Shown piece by piece: positions 44,847 through 53,800 of a stretch of 64,000 nt of DNA. Below the pieces are notes generated by a model. It saw nothing but the letters and a program-made list of their open reading frames with translations. It searched no databases and was not told the DNA's origin. Position 1 is the first letter of the stretch, and each line of letters starts with the position of its first letter. A program made the position numbers and the translations under genes. Origin of the DNA: Microbulbifer elongatus (GTDB lineage Bacteria; Pseudomonadota; Gammaproteobacteria; Pseudomonadales; Cellvibrionaceae); NCBI RefSeq assembly GCF_020524885.1, contig NZ_JAIVKJ010000003.1:169501-233500 (forward strand), read 5' to 3'.

Positions 44847-46463
44847 TTAGCCAGCATCGGGTTGAATTTGTTTGGAGTCAGTCGGGTTTTCGGCCCTCGC
44901 TTTCGCCAGTTCCTGTGTTGCTTCTTCGGGGATCGGCTTGCCGAGGTTACACACGGCGAATGAAACCAGGGTGCCGAGGCAAAGCTGCCAGGGGAATGCA
45001 ATTACCAGGGGCTGCTCGTTCCCCGTGAGCATGGTGATCATCCAGGGTTGCTGCAACAGAGTGACGAGGAATCCCATTGCCAGGGCCCAGCCCACACTCC
45101 GGGCATTTCCGCGAGCGGTAAACAGTGCGGTGAAAAATACACCCAGCAAGCCGGAGTAGGCGAAGACCATTACCGACAGTGCAAACGTAATCAAGGGCAG
45201 ATCGCTGATCTGCTGCCAGAAAAAGCACAGGATTGCCATGCCGCCCAGTGCACTGGCCACGATCGCCATGCCCCAGCGTCCTGCACGCACAAAGTGGGCG
45301 TCGGACTTGTTGATGTTGCGCTCCCGCAACCAGTGCCGGTAAATATCCTCGGTGAGAACACTGGCCATGGAATTCAGGCTGGAATTCAGGGTAGAAAGCG
45401 CAGCTGCGATAACGCCGATAGTGACGAGGCCACGGAGGCCTGCAGGCATTTCATGCAGGACGTAGTGCATGAAAACAGTGATATCCCCACCTGTTGGTTC
45501 GGATACGGCGGCTCCGGCCATCAATTGCGGATTCTGGTAAAAGATATGCAGCAGCAGCCCGATGCCCATAAAAACGGCCATTACCGGCACCACCATCATC
45601 ACGGAATAGAGCACTGCACGCGCGCCATCACGGGCCGTTTTACAGGTGAGAATACGCTGGGTCACGTCCTGATCGAGGCCGAAAGCGGCGATGTTCAGCA
45701 GCACGAAGCCTGTGAGTGTTGCCCACAAGTTGAATGGGTCGCTGAGATTCCAGCTGGTATCCACCAGTGCGAGTTTGGAAGTGCCGCCATCTTGTGGTGT
45801 ACTCAGTGCGGACAGAATTTGCCCCATATCGGCGGGAATCTGCGCGAGTAATACCGCCACAACTGCAAGGGCCGCACTGACATATACCATGCACTGGATC
45901 ACATCGCTCTGGATCACCGAGCGCACGCCACCGATCAGTGTTTGCAGCAAACCTGCGGCGGTCAGCAGCACCACGGCGGTGATAACATGGTCGGCGGCGA
46001 TGTCGTTAAACAGGATCATCGACACCGCGATTGCGGCCATGTACAGGCGAGCACCACTGGCAAAGACACGGCCGAGAAGATAGATACTTCCTGCTCGACG
46101 CTTTGCTTTTCCGCCGTAGCGAGATTGCAGTAATTCATAAACGGTGGTTACGCGGCTGGAGTAAAAGCGGGGAATCAATAGCCGCGCAACAATGATGGCG
46201 GCGATGATCGCGCCCACATTAGTGAACAGATAGGTGAGATCTCCGCGGTATCCCAGGTCGGGTCCGCCGAGGAAAGTGGCCGCGGACTGGGTGGTGGCGA
46301 GGGTGGAAATGGCGACCATCCACATCGGCATGCTGTTATGCGCGAGAAAGTAGTCGCGGCTATCTTTTGAGCGGCTTTGGCTGAAGAACCACGCGGATAC
46401 GACCAAAATTGCCAGGTAAAGCGCGAAAATTCCCCAGTCCAAGCCGGTAAACTGCAGTTCCAT
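44847..46463 (-). CDS. Sodium:solute symporter (SSS family), probable MurNAc/amino-sugar importer
   Basis: A 538-residue protein with about 13 helices typical of SSS transporters. Landmarks are STLATTQSAATFLGGPDLGYRGD, ITVYELLQSRYG-like TTVYELLQSRYGG, and GVIAAALSTLNSSLNSMASVLTEDIYR, which carries the Na+-site serines. Related transporters carry sialic acid and other acid sugars. It is the first gene of a minus-strand series with the MurK-like kinase and MurQ, and it diverges from an RpiR regulator across 232 bp. MurNAc import is therefore the best guess, though GlcNAc or muropeptides cannot be ruled out. Confidence 0.87.
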   Translation of the reverse strand: MELQFTGLDWGIFALYLAILVVSAWFFSQSRSKDSRDYFLAHNSMPMWMVAISTLATTQSAATFLGGPDLGYRGDLTYLFTNVGAIIAAIIVARLLIPRFYSSRVTTVYELLQSRYGGKAKRRAGSIYLLGRVFASGARLYMAAIAVSMILFNDIAADHVITAVVLLTAAGLLQTLIGGVRSVIQSDVIQCMVYVSAALAVVAVLLAQIPADMGQILSALSTPQDGGTSKLALVDTSWNLSDPFNLWATLTGFVLLNIAAFGLDQDVTQRILTCKTARDGARAVLYSVMMVVPVMAVFMGIGLLLHIFYQNPQLMAGAAVSEPTGGDITVFMHYVLHEMPAGLRGLVTIGVIAAALSTLNSSLNSMASVLTEDIYRHWLRERNINKSDAHFVRAGRWGMAIVASALGGMAILCFFWQQISDLPLITFALSVMVFAYSGLLGVFFTALFTARGNARSVGWALAMGFLVTLLQQPWMITMLTGNEQPLVIAFPWQLCLGTLVSFAVCNLGKPIPEEATQELAKARAENPTDSKQIQPDAG

Positions 46464-46695
46464 CCGTTAACACCCAATTGATTCCCCAGCCGCTTTCGGT
46501 GCTGGATAATTATTTATTCCAGTTATTCTGCACAATTGTTATCATTTATTCTTATGAGGTGCAAAGCATTTTCCATCGGTGGCACCGATAGTGTTAACCT
46601 GATTGCTATTCCAAGCGTTCGATCATGGGCCCGGTTTGAGGGCGCTTTTCACTTTTCTCGCATTGAAACTCGCTACGTCAAAAAAGGCCGCAGTT
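46464..46695. promoter_or_regulatory. Divergent control region between symporter and RpiR regulator
   Basis: 232 bp without a gene. It contains GGATAATTATTTATTCC (46504-46520), an imperfect inverted repeat whose right half matches TATTCC of the putative operator, plus further TTATTCT copies at 46523 and 46546. Repeated half-sites on one face fit autoregulation by the adjacent RpiR protein. No perfect GAATA-N3-TATTC site is present. Confidence 0.4.
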
Positions 46696-47547
46696 ATGGG
46701 ATCCCTGGCTAAAATCCGCGCTATGCGCGACTCGATGTCAAACCACGAGCGGCGGATTGCCGACTTTCTTCTGGAGAACGTGGAAATAGTGCGCTCGCAC
46801 TCTTCCAAGTCACTGGCCGAGCAGGTTGGCGTTTCGCAGTCGAGCGTGGTGAAGTTCAGCCAGAAGCTTGGCTATCGGGGGTACTCTGACTTCAAGTTAT
46901 CGCTGAGTGAGTCCGTGGCGCGTTCCGCCATGCTACCGCAGGCGATTCATGGCGACATTGCATCCGATGACGACCTGGCGACGGTCGCCCAGAAGTTGAT
47001 CAGCCGGAAAAACATTGCCCTGAACGAAACGGTAATGGCGAACTCTGAACAGTCATTGGTCCAGTCAGCAGATGCACTGCGCAACGCCAAGCGTATTTTA
47101 CTGTTCGGGGTAGGGGCCTCGTCATTGGTCGCGCGAGACGTTGCCTACAAGCTGATGAAGCTGGGGAAATCGGTTTTGATCGAGAGCGACACCCATGTGC
47201 AGGTGGCCAATGCGGCGACTTTGGGGCCGGGAGACCTGGTATTTGCTATTTCTGAGTCCGGCGTTACTCAGGAGGTGGTGCGGGTTGCGCAGGCCGGTGC
47301 GGCTCAGGGGGCCGATGTATTGACGCTGACGCGCTTTACCCGAAACCCGTTGACCGAGTTGAGCACCTTCAGCCTGTACTGTGTTGCCAATGAGTCAGAG
47401 GCACGCAGTTCCTCCATTCTCGCGCGAACTGCACAATTTATGATCACGGATCTTCTGTTTATTCTTATCTCGCAAAAAGACAATCAAGCCAACGAGCTCT
47501 TCGAACGCAGCCGCCAGGCCGTAAAAGTACTGCGGCAGCAAAGTTAG
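46696..47547 (+). CDS. RpiR/MurR-type transcriptional regulator (HTH-SIS)
   Basis: A 283-residue regulator. The ATG at 46696 (MGSLAKIRAMRDSMSNHERR) gives the normal RpiR start; an upstream in-frame ATG at 46603 adds 31 unlikely residues. The HTH covers about 1-80, and the SIS domain about 110-260 (ILLFGVGASSLVARDVAYKLMKLG, VFAISESGVTQEVVRVAQ). The recognition region is identical over 20 residues to the regulator at 17.7 kb. It diverges from the symporter-kinase-murQ series, the arrangement seen for murR and murQ in E. coli. MurNAc-6-P is the likely effector, by analogy. Confidence 0.92.
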   Translation: MGSLAKIRAMRDSMSNHERRIADFLLENVEIVRSHSSKSLAEQVGVSQSSVVKFSQKLGYRGYSDFKLSLSESVARSAMLPQAIHGDIASDDDLATVAQKLISRKNIALNETVMANSEQSLVQSADALRNAKRILLFGVGASSLVARDVAYKLMKLGKSVLIESDTHVQVANAATLGPGDLVFAISESGVTQEVVRVAQAGAAQGADVLTLTRFTRNPLTELSTFSLYCVANESEARSSSILARTAQFMITDLLFILISQKDNQANELFERSRQAVKVLRQQS

Positions 47548-47588
47548 ATAGCGAACCCAATAAATTTGCCACGCTTTCCCGAAGAGGG

Positions 47589-47619
47589 TTGATTTGTCTT
47601 TTTAGGAATAATATATTCC
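47589..47619 (+). promoter_or_regulatory. Promoter candidate with operator over the -10 box
   Basis: TTGATT (47589-47594) and TATATT (47612-47617) are spaced 17 bp. The inverted repeat GGAATA-ATA-TATTCC (47605-47619) covers the -10. A repressor bound there would block initiation. It lies after the RpiR gene, where no protein gene follows on this strand, so it points to a short RNA. Confidence 0.45.
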
Positions 47620-47623
47620 GTTT

Positions 47624-47800
47624 ATTCGCGGAGTTTGTGATTATTCGTTTTTTCGAGAGAGCGAGTGTCCTGCGCTGCGAATCATTGTCTCGACCGCTTC
47701 GGGACCTTTCGTGGCGGTTGGAGGCAGTTCACCTTGTATTCCAATTCTGGTTTCCTCTTTGTTTGAATTGGCTTCGGGGGCCCTGGTGCCCCCGGTTTTT
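47624..47800 (+). ncRNA. Candidate small RNA, about 175 nt, under RpiR-type control
   Basis: The segment lies between a promoter candidate and a strong terminator in a 325-bp gap between convergent genes. It has no convincing coding frame. It can form ACCGC/GCGGT (47693, 47714) and CCAATTC/GAATTGG (47741, 47765) stems before the terminal hairpin, a layout common in regulatory RNAs. Alternatively it is only the 3' untranslated part of the RpiR message. The start site is estimated, not seen. Confidence 0.35.
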
Positions 47801-47801
47801 C
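47774..47801 (+). terminator. Rho-independent terminator
   Basis: A 7-bp stem CGGGGGC / GCCCCCG (47775-47781, 47788-47794) with a 6-nt loop, followed by GTTTTT. It would end the candidate small RNA or the RpiR transcript. Confidence 0.85.
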
Positions 47802-47872
47802 TAATTCTCGCCTCATCCCACTTTCGCTATCCCAATCACTGCGTTGCGCCAGTGAGCAGCCCCATTTGCGGA

Positions 47873-49252
47873 TTAGCGGTACTGTAGTTTGGCTTTACCC
47901 TGCCTTTGTTTTCCGCTGTAGAGTCCGGTGACAATGGAAATGAGCGCGCTGATTCCCAGTAACCAGCAATAGTGAATGCTCCCTGCCAGGGCGAGTGGTG
48001 AAACTTTTGCCAGGGACGATGCGAGTAAAACCTGCGCGCCATAAGGCAGTAATCCCTGCACCGTGCAGGAGTAGATATCCAGCAGGCTGGCGCTGCGACG
48101 GGGGTCGACGCCGTAACGTTCGGCCATGTCTTTGGCCAGCTGGCCCGTCAGTAAAATAGCAACGGTATTGTTCGCGGTGCAGACATTCGTCAGCGCCACG
48201 GCGGTACTGATTCCCAGCTCACCGGTTTTGCGACCGGGTTTTCCGCGGCTGCCGAACCGGCTGACCTGATCGATTTTTTGGCCCAGCCAGGCAAGTCCGC
48301 CACCGGCGCGCATCAAGGCACCTAGCCCACCGATCATCAGCGACAAAATCAGAATCTCCTGCATGCCCGTGTAGCCGGCATAAATGTCTTTGGAAAAGGA
48401 CGCGATGGAATAGCCTGACTGCAACCCCAAGCCGATCGCGCCGGCCAGAATAATCCCGATAAATAGCACCAGCAGTACATTCACGCCGCTGACCGCCAGG
48501 ACCAGCACCAGAATATAGGGCAGCACCCTTATCATCTCGTAGTCACCAGGCGCGGTAACCTGTGCGGTGGTGCCGGCAAAATATAGCCAGATTAATGCGA
48601 TCATGGCTGCGGGCAGGGCGATTAGCAGGTTCATGCGGAACTTGTCCCGCATTTTTACCCCCTGGGTACGGGTGGCGGCGATGGTCGTATCGGAAATGAT
48701 GGACAGGTTGTCGCCAAACATGGCCCCGCCCACCACGGTGCCGATGGTAAGTAGCATCGACAGTTCCGTCGCATCGCTGACGCCTACCGCGATAGGGGCG
48801 ATAGCGGCGATAGTACCCATGGACGTGCCCATGGCGGTGGCGACAAATGCGGTGATCAGAAACAACCCGGGCAGGACAAGTGTCGGGGGAATTACGCTCA
48901 AACCGATATTCACCGTGGCATCCACACCGCCGACGGCCTTGGCAACACTTGCGAATGCACCGGCGAGCAGGTAGATCAGCACCATGGTGATGATGGTCGG
49001 GTCACCAACACCGTGAATAAAAGTGTCGATACGTCGGCTCAGCGACCCTTGTGCCAGCAGGATCCCCAGCGCGATTGCCGGCAGAATCGCCACCGGGGCG
49101 GAGACCTGATAAAACGCCATGTCTGTGCCCTGGGCCTGATACCAAAGGCCTGCACCTACAAATAGTGAGAGAAATAGCAGTAGGGGCAGCAGGGCAAGTG
49201 CTGATGGCGTGGGGGACGTGGCTGAAGCCGTGGCAGGGGATTGGTGAGTCAT
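47873..49252 (-). CDS. NhaC-family Na+/H+ antiporter-type transporter
   Basis: A 459-residue membrane protein with about 11-12 helices. NhaC-group signatures are ATAMGTSMGTIAAIAPIAVGVS, GGAMFGDNLSIISDTTIAATRTQG and ALTNVCTANNTVAILLTGQLAKDM. It is related to, but not a close copy of, the protein at 23.2 kb. Such proteins exchange Na+ and H+ or carry amino acids. The gene stands alone, convergent with the RpiR gene and its candidate small RNA, and divergent from the exported amidohydrolase. A part in sodium cycling for the SSS symporter or in amino-acid uptake is possible. Substrate unknown. Confidence 0.85.
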   Translation of the reverse strand: MTHQSPATASATSPTPSALALLPLLLFLSLFVGAGLWYQAQGTDMAFYQVSAPVAILPAIALGILLAQGSLSRRIDTFIHGVGDPTIITMVLIYLLAGAFASVAKAVGGVDATVNIGLSVIPPTLVLPGLFLITAFVATAMGTSMGTIAAIAPIAVGVSDATELSMLLTIGTVVGGAMFGDNLSIISDTTIAATRTQGVKMRDKFRMNLLIALPAAMIALIWLYFAGTTAQVTAPGDYEMIRVLPYILVLVLAVSGVNVLLVLFIGIILAGAIGLGLQSGYSIASFSKDIYAGYTGMQEILILSLMIGGLGALMRAGGGLAWLGQKIDQVSRFGSRGKPGRKTGELGISTAVALTNVCTANNTVAILLTGQLAKDMAERYGVDPRRSASLLDIYSCTVQGLLPYGAQVLLASSLAKVSPLALAGSIHYCWLLGISALISIVTGLYSGKQRQGKAKLQYR

Positions 49253-49505
49253 GGATACCGCTGTGACCGCATATTCTGGAGGGCTAGCGAGGGCACTTTG
49301 AGGTTGCTGCGCTAGTGGAAAGGGCGCGGATTCTAAACAGTATAGCTGGCGTCGGCTAATAACTTTGTGGCGAGGAAATTGCAGCGGTTGCTATAACCGC
49401 ACAGGTGACACTCCGTTTAAATCGGGGTAAAACCCGAATTACAAACATTCAATAAACGTATCTTTCAATAAACCTATTTTTCAATAAACCTATCTTGGGG
49501 CAAGC
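49253..49505. promoter_or_regulatory. Divergent region before amidohydrolase gene
   Basis: 253 bp with no gene. GCGGTT-N5-AACCGC (49384-49400) is a perfect inverted repeat that contains TATAAC, a possible -10 at 49392. Three tandem 16-bp repeats fill 49448-49495. The ribosome site is GGGG just before the ATG. Confidence 0.4.
49448..49495 (+). repeat. Three tandem 16-bp repeats in amidohydrolase leader
   Basis: Units of TTCAATAAACSTATYT at 49448, 49464 and 49480; the last two differ at one base and the first differs from the third at one base. They end 10 nt before the start codon, so they lie in the mRNA leader or overlap the promoter. A similar TTCAATAAA occurs at the downstream terminator. 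Confidence 0.8.
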
Positions 49506-50783
49506 ATGTCTTTAAAAGCTTATATCTGTCGATCTGCCTTGTGTTTAGGCCTGATTTCAACACATACCCTCGCCGTCACGCACATCACTGCGGATCGGAT
49601 GATCGATGTGGCATCGGGCAAGGTGATTGACGCACCGGTAATCGCCGTAGACGGGAACCGGATTACATCGGTCACAGCCAATGGTGACGTCCCTGATGAT
49701 GCAATCCGGCTTCCCGGGGCTACTCTGATCCCGGGACTGATGGATATGCATGTGCATCTCACGGGCGATGCGGATAATCACGGCTACCGTGGACTGGCGG
49801 TTTCCACCGTCCGCTCCGCGCTGACCGGTGCGAAAAACGCACGTATTTCCCTGGACTCCGGTTTCACCACCATGCGCAACCTTGGTGCGGGCGGGTACGC
49901 GGATGTCGCATTGAGAGACGCGATCAACGACGGGGATATCCCCGGCCCGCGGCTGTTTGTTTCCGGGCCCGCAATCGGGATCACCGGTGGGCACTGCGAC
50001 AACAACCTGTTACCCGCGGAGTACGAAGTCGCCGGGGATGGCGTTGCCGATGGCCCCTGGGGAGTGCGCGCCAAAGTGCGCAACAATTTCAAATACGGTG
50101 CAGACCTGATCAAGTTGTGTGCCACTGGTGGTGTTATGTCCAAGGGGACAGAACCTGGGGCTCAGCAGCTGGCGTTAGAGGAAATGCAGGCTGCGGTTAC
50201 TGAGGCTCACAACCGCGGCGCGATTGTGGCGGCCCATGCCCACGGGACCGAGGGGATCAAGGCCGCGATCCGTGCGGGCGTTGACTCTGTGGAGCATGCG
50301 AGTTTTCTGGATAAAGAGACCATTCGGCTGGCGAAAAAACACGGAACCGTTTTGTCCATGGATATCTATGTAACCGAGTACATCCTATCCGAGGGAGAGA
50401 AGGCGGGCATTCTGCCGGAAAGCCTGGAAAAGGAGCGTCGCGTCGGTGGCAAGCAACGCGAAAGTTTCCGCGAGGCGGTCGAGGCGGGTGTGAAAATGGT
50501 GTTTGGCTCTGATGCGGCAGTTTATCCCCACGGCCAGAATGCGAGGCAATTTTCCCGCATGGTGACATTTGGTATGACGCCCCTGCAGGCATTGCAGGCA
50601 TCCACCATCAATGCAGCACAGCTGCTGGGTAAGCAGGGTGAACTGGGCAGCATTGAACCCGGCAAGATCGCAGATCTTGTGGCGGTGCCAGGTAATCCCT
50701 TGGAAGATATTTCCGTATTGGAGCGGGTCCAGTTTGTGATGAAAGATGGTGAGGTTTTCAAAAACACCACTGCTAACTTTTGA
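49506..50783 (+). CDS. Exported metal-dependent amidohydrolase (Xaa-Pro dipeptidase-like)
   Basis: A 425-residue amidohydrolase with a signal peptide (ICRSALCLGLISTHTLA). Metal ligands follow the family pattern: H82-V-H84 in MDMHVHL, probable carbamylated K203 in LIKLCATGG, H244 in VAAHAHG, H264 in VEHASF and D336 in GSDAAVYPH. The subgroup includes imidazolonepropionase-like enzymes and the Xaa-Arg/Lys/Pro carboxypeptidases or dipeptidases. It may cleave dipeptides in the periplasm, fitting the peptide-processing theme. A tandem-repeat leader precedes it and a very strong terminator follows. The fold is certain; the peptide substrate is inferred. Confidence 0.87.
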   Translation: MSLKAYICRSALCLGLISTHTLAVTHITADRMIDVASGKVIDAPVIAVDGNRITSVTANGDVPDDAIRLPGATLIPGLMDMHVHLTGDADNHGYRGLAVSTVRSALTGAKNARISLDSGFTTMRNLGAGGYADVALRDAINDGDIPGPRLFVSGPAIGITGGHCDNNLLPAEYEVAGDGVADGPWGVRAKVRNNFKYGADLIKLCATGGVMSKGTEPGAQQLALEEMQAAVTEAHNRGAIVAAHAHGTEGIKAAIRAGVDSVEHASFLDKETIRLAKKHGTVLSMDIYVTEYILSEGEKAGILPESLEKERRVGGKQRESFREAVEAGVKMVFGSDAAVYPHGQNARQFSRMVTFGMTPLQALQASTINAAQLLGKQGELGSIEPGKIADLVAVPGNPLEDISVLERVQFVMKDGEVFKNTTANF

Positions 50784-50790
50784 CGTATTC

Positions 50791-50807
50791 GTGTTTTTGA
50801 AAAACAC
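50791..50807. repeat. Palindrome GTGTTTTT-G-AAAAACAC
   Basis: A perfect 8-bp inverted repeat around a single G just after the amidohydrolase stop. It sits directly before the strong terminator and may be an accessory hairpin; a 1-nt loop makes a full stem unlikely in RNA. Confidence 0.5.
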
Positions 50808-50815
50808 CTTTCAAT

Positions 50816-50850
50816 AAAAAAGGTCCGGACATGAGTCCGGACCTTTTTTT
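50816..50850. terminator. Bidirectional rho-independent terminator
   Basis: A stem AGGTCCGGAC / GTCCGGACCT with loop ATGA, extended by A-T pairs and flanked by A and T runs, between the amidohydrolase and the convergent RND gene. Confidence 0.95.
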
Positions 50851-50882
50851 GTTTGCGCAGTTTGTTTGTAGGGTCGGTATTG

Positions 50883-53800
50883 TTAATTGACCTGGCTTGG
50901 CTGCACTACCGGCTCAGCTTCGCTGCCAAGGCCTTTCTTCGCTCCAGACACTGTGCGGGCAGCGAGATTACGGATATCAACCCCGATACTGTATAGCGCC
51001 GGAACCAGCAGCAGGGTTACAAAAAACGCAATCAGCACCCCGAAAGCCAGCGCGACGACAATCGGCTGAAGGAATGCGGCCTGAATGCTCCGCTCCATCA
51101 TCATTGGCAGCAGCCCCACAATGGTGGTTACGGTGGTCAGGAGGATGGGGCGGAAGCGTGCAACGCCAGCTTCGACCACGGCTTTCAAAGGCTCTATACC
51201 TTTTGCCCGCAGGCGGTTGCAGTGATCCATCAATACCAGGTTGTCGTTAACCACCACACCCGCCGCTGCGGCAATGCCAAAGTAGCTGAAGATCGCCATG
51301 GTCATGCCCGTTACCGCGTGGCCAAAGATTGCACCGACGAAGGCAAAGGGGATGGCGATCAGAATCAGGATCGGTTGTGAGTAGCTGCGGAAGGCGATTG
51401 CCAGCAGACTGTACATACCGAAGAAGGCCATGATGTACAAACCGAGTACTTCCTGGATAAAACGCTTTTCACCTTCAGCTTGGCCCACGGCGCCGCGAAC
51501 AATACCCGGGTAGCGCTTTTCCCAGTTCGGGAAGAAGTTTTCATCCAGGTCCTTCATGATCTCGCCGCGCACATCGTCCTTCAGGTCAGCCATCACCCGT
51601 GCTGCGCGGTTGCCGTTCCAGCGCTGGATGCGTTTGATACCCGGGGCATAGTGCAGGTCCGCTACGGCCAGCAGCGGCACTTCGCGGCCGTCGGCGGTGC
51701 GAACGCGGAAGTCTTTCAGGCTTTCGATGGAGCGGCGTGACTCCAGCGGGTAGCGCACCATGACCTTCACGTCCTGGCCTGCGCGGGGCAACCGCTGCAC
51801 TTCTTCACCAAAATACGCCTGGCGCACCTGACGGTTTACATCGGCCAGGGTAAGCCCAAGCTTTGTCGCACCGGGTTTCAGTTCGATACGGATTTCCTCC
51901 GAGGCACCCTCCAGGTTGTTGCGTACGTCGTACAGGCTTTCGTAGGAGCGCAATTTCTCTTCCAGGTTCGCCGTAGCTGCCCGCAGCACGTCGAGGTCGG
52001 GGTGGCGAATGGAAAGTTCGAAACCGGGGCCGCTATTATTGAACGAGTACTGCACCGATACTTCTTTCGCGTCCGGGATATCCCCGAGCAGCTCGCGCAG
52101 TCGCAGCGCGGCGTCCTTGGCAGACATGTCACGCAGTTCCGGTGGCGCCAGTTTGACAATGGCCATCACGCTGTCGCGACGGGAGCGGGTATACCAGTTT
52201 TCGATCAGTACGCCTTTGCCCTCGGTGCGCTGGTTCACTTCTTCCTCGAGACGTTTCTCCGCGTCCTGAAGCTGTGCCAGTACCTCCAGCGCACGGCTGT
52301 AGGGCGCGCCTTCGGGCATAACCACGTTGACGATTACCTCGTCGGATTCGATTTCCGGCATAAAGCCTTTTTTCACCCAGCCGCTACCGAACATGCCGAA
52401 GCCAATCATCATCACCGCGATAAAGATACTCAGGGTCAGATAGCGGCGATCCACCGCCCACTGGCCGATCCGGCGGTAGTGTTTCTGGGCAAAATAGACA
52501 ATGCGGTCGGCAATGCCTTTCTGGATGCGGCCAAAACGGCCAAGAGTATTTTCGGATTCGTTGCGCGGTTTCAGGTTGCGCAGGTGCGCCGGAAGGATAA
52601 ACAGGGATTCGACCAGCGAAAACAACAGCGCGAGAATCACCACCCAGGTGATATGACGGGTGAATTCGCTGGTAGAGCCACTAATGAAAATCCATGGCAG
52701 GAACGCGAAGATGGTGGTGACCACGGCAAAGATTACCGGCTTGGCAACCAGCTGGGTACCGAGTACTGCCGCACCGAGACGGCCCTTCTCGTCAAGACCG
52801 TGCTCCGGGTTGTGGGATTCCGAATGAATGCTTTCACCCACCACAATCGCGTCATCCACCACGATTCCGAGCACCAGCAGAAACGCGAAGGTGGATAGCA
52901 TGTTGAGTGATACACCCACGCTAGGCAGCAGGACAAATGCGCCCGCGTAAGCTGTGGCAATACCGAAGGCAACCCAGAAAGCGACTTTGGGACGGAGACT
53001 GAATACCAGTACCAGGAGTACCAGAAACAGGCCCAAAAATGCTGAGGAACCAATGGTCTCGAGGCGACCTTTGAAGTCCTCGGCATTGTCGGTCCACAGG
53101 GTGAGCTTGGCCCCGGCAGGCAGTGTGTCATTCCGCTTGGCGATCCAGTTACGGATAGAATCGGAGGCCGTGAGAATGTCCATGGTCTCGGTGCTCATTA
53201 CCTGCAGCAGCACCGCCGGCTCCCCGTTCAGGGTCGCCAGGATTTCATTGTCTTCAAACCCGTCCACCACATTGGCCACATCAGCGACGCGAATCGTGCC
53301 GCCATCGGCGGTCTGTCGCACGATGATATTGCCAAATTCCTGCTCTGAGTCGGCCTGGTTGCGGACTTTCAGCTGGTAGGCGCCGACATCGGTTCGCACC
53401 GTGCCGGCGGACTGGTTGATGGAGCTAGCGCGGATAGCATCGGCCACCTGCTGAAAGGTCATGCCGTAGCGTCGCAGGGCCTCTTCACTAACCTCAATGG
53501 AGACTTCCTCCATACGAGTGCCGAACAGGTTTACCAAGGAAACTGCGGGCAGGGTGGCAGCCTCGCGTCGCAATTGTTCTGCCAGTCGCTTCAGCTCACG
53601 CTCACCAAGGTCACCGTGCACTGCTACCCGGATAAACTCCTGGCGGTTTACCCACTGGTGAACCTGTGGCGGTTCGATATCTCGCGGGAACGAAGAAATG
53701 CCGTCGACGCGGATTTTTACGTCGTTCATAAAGCGTGAGAAGTCCACGTTGCTCTCGGCCAGGATATAGACTTCACCGGAGCCCTCGGACGAGGAGGAGC

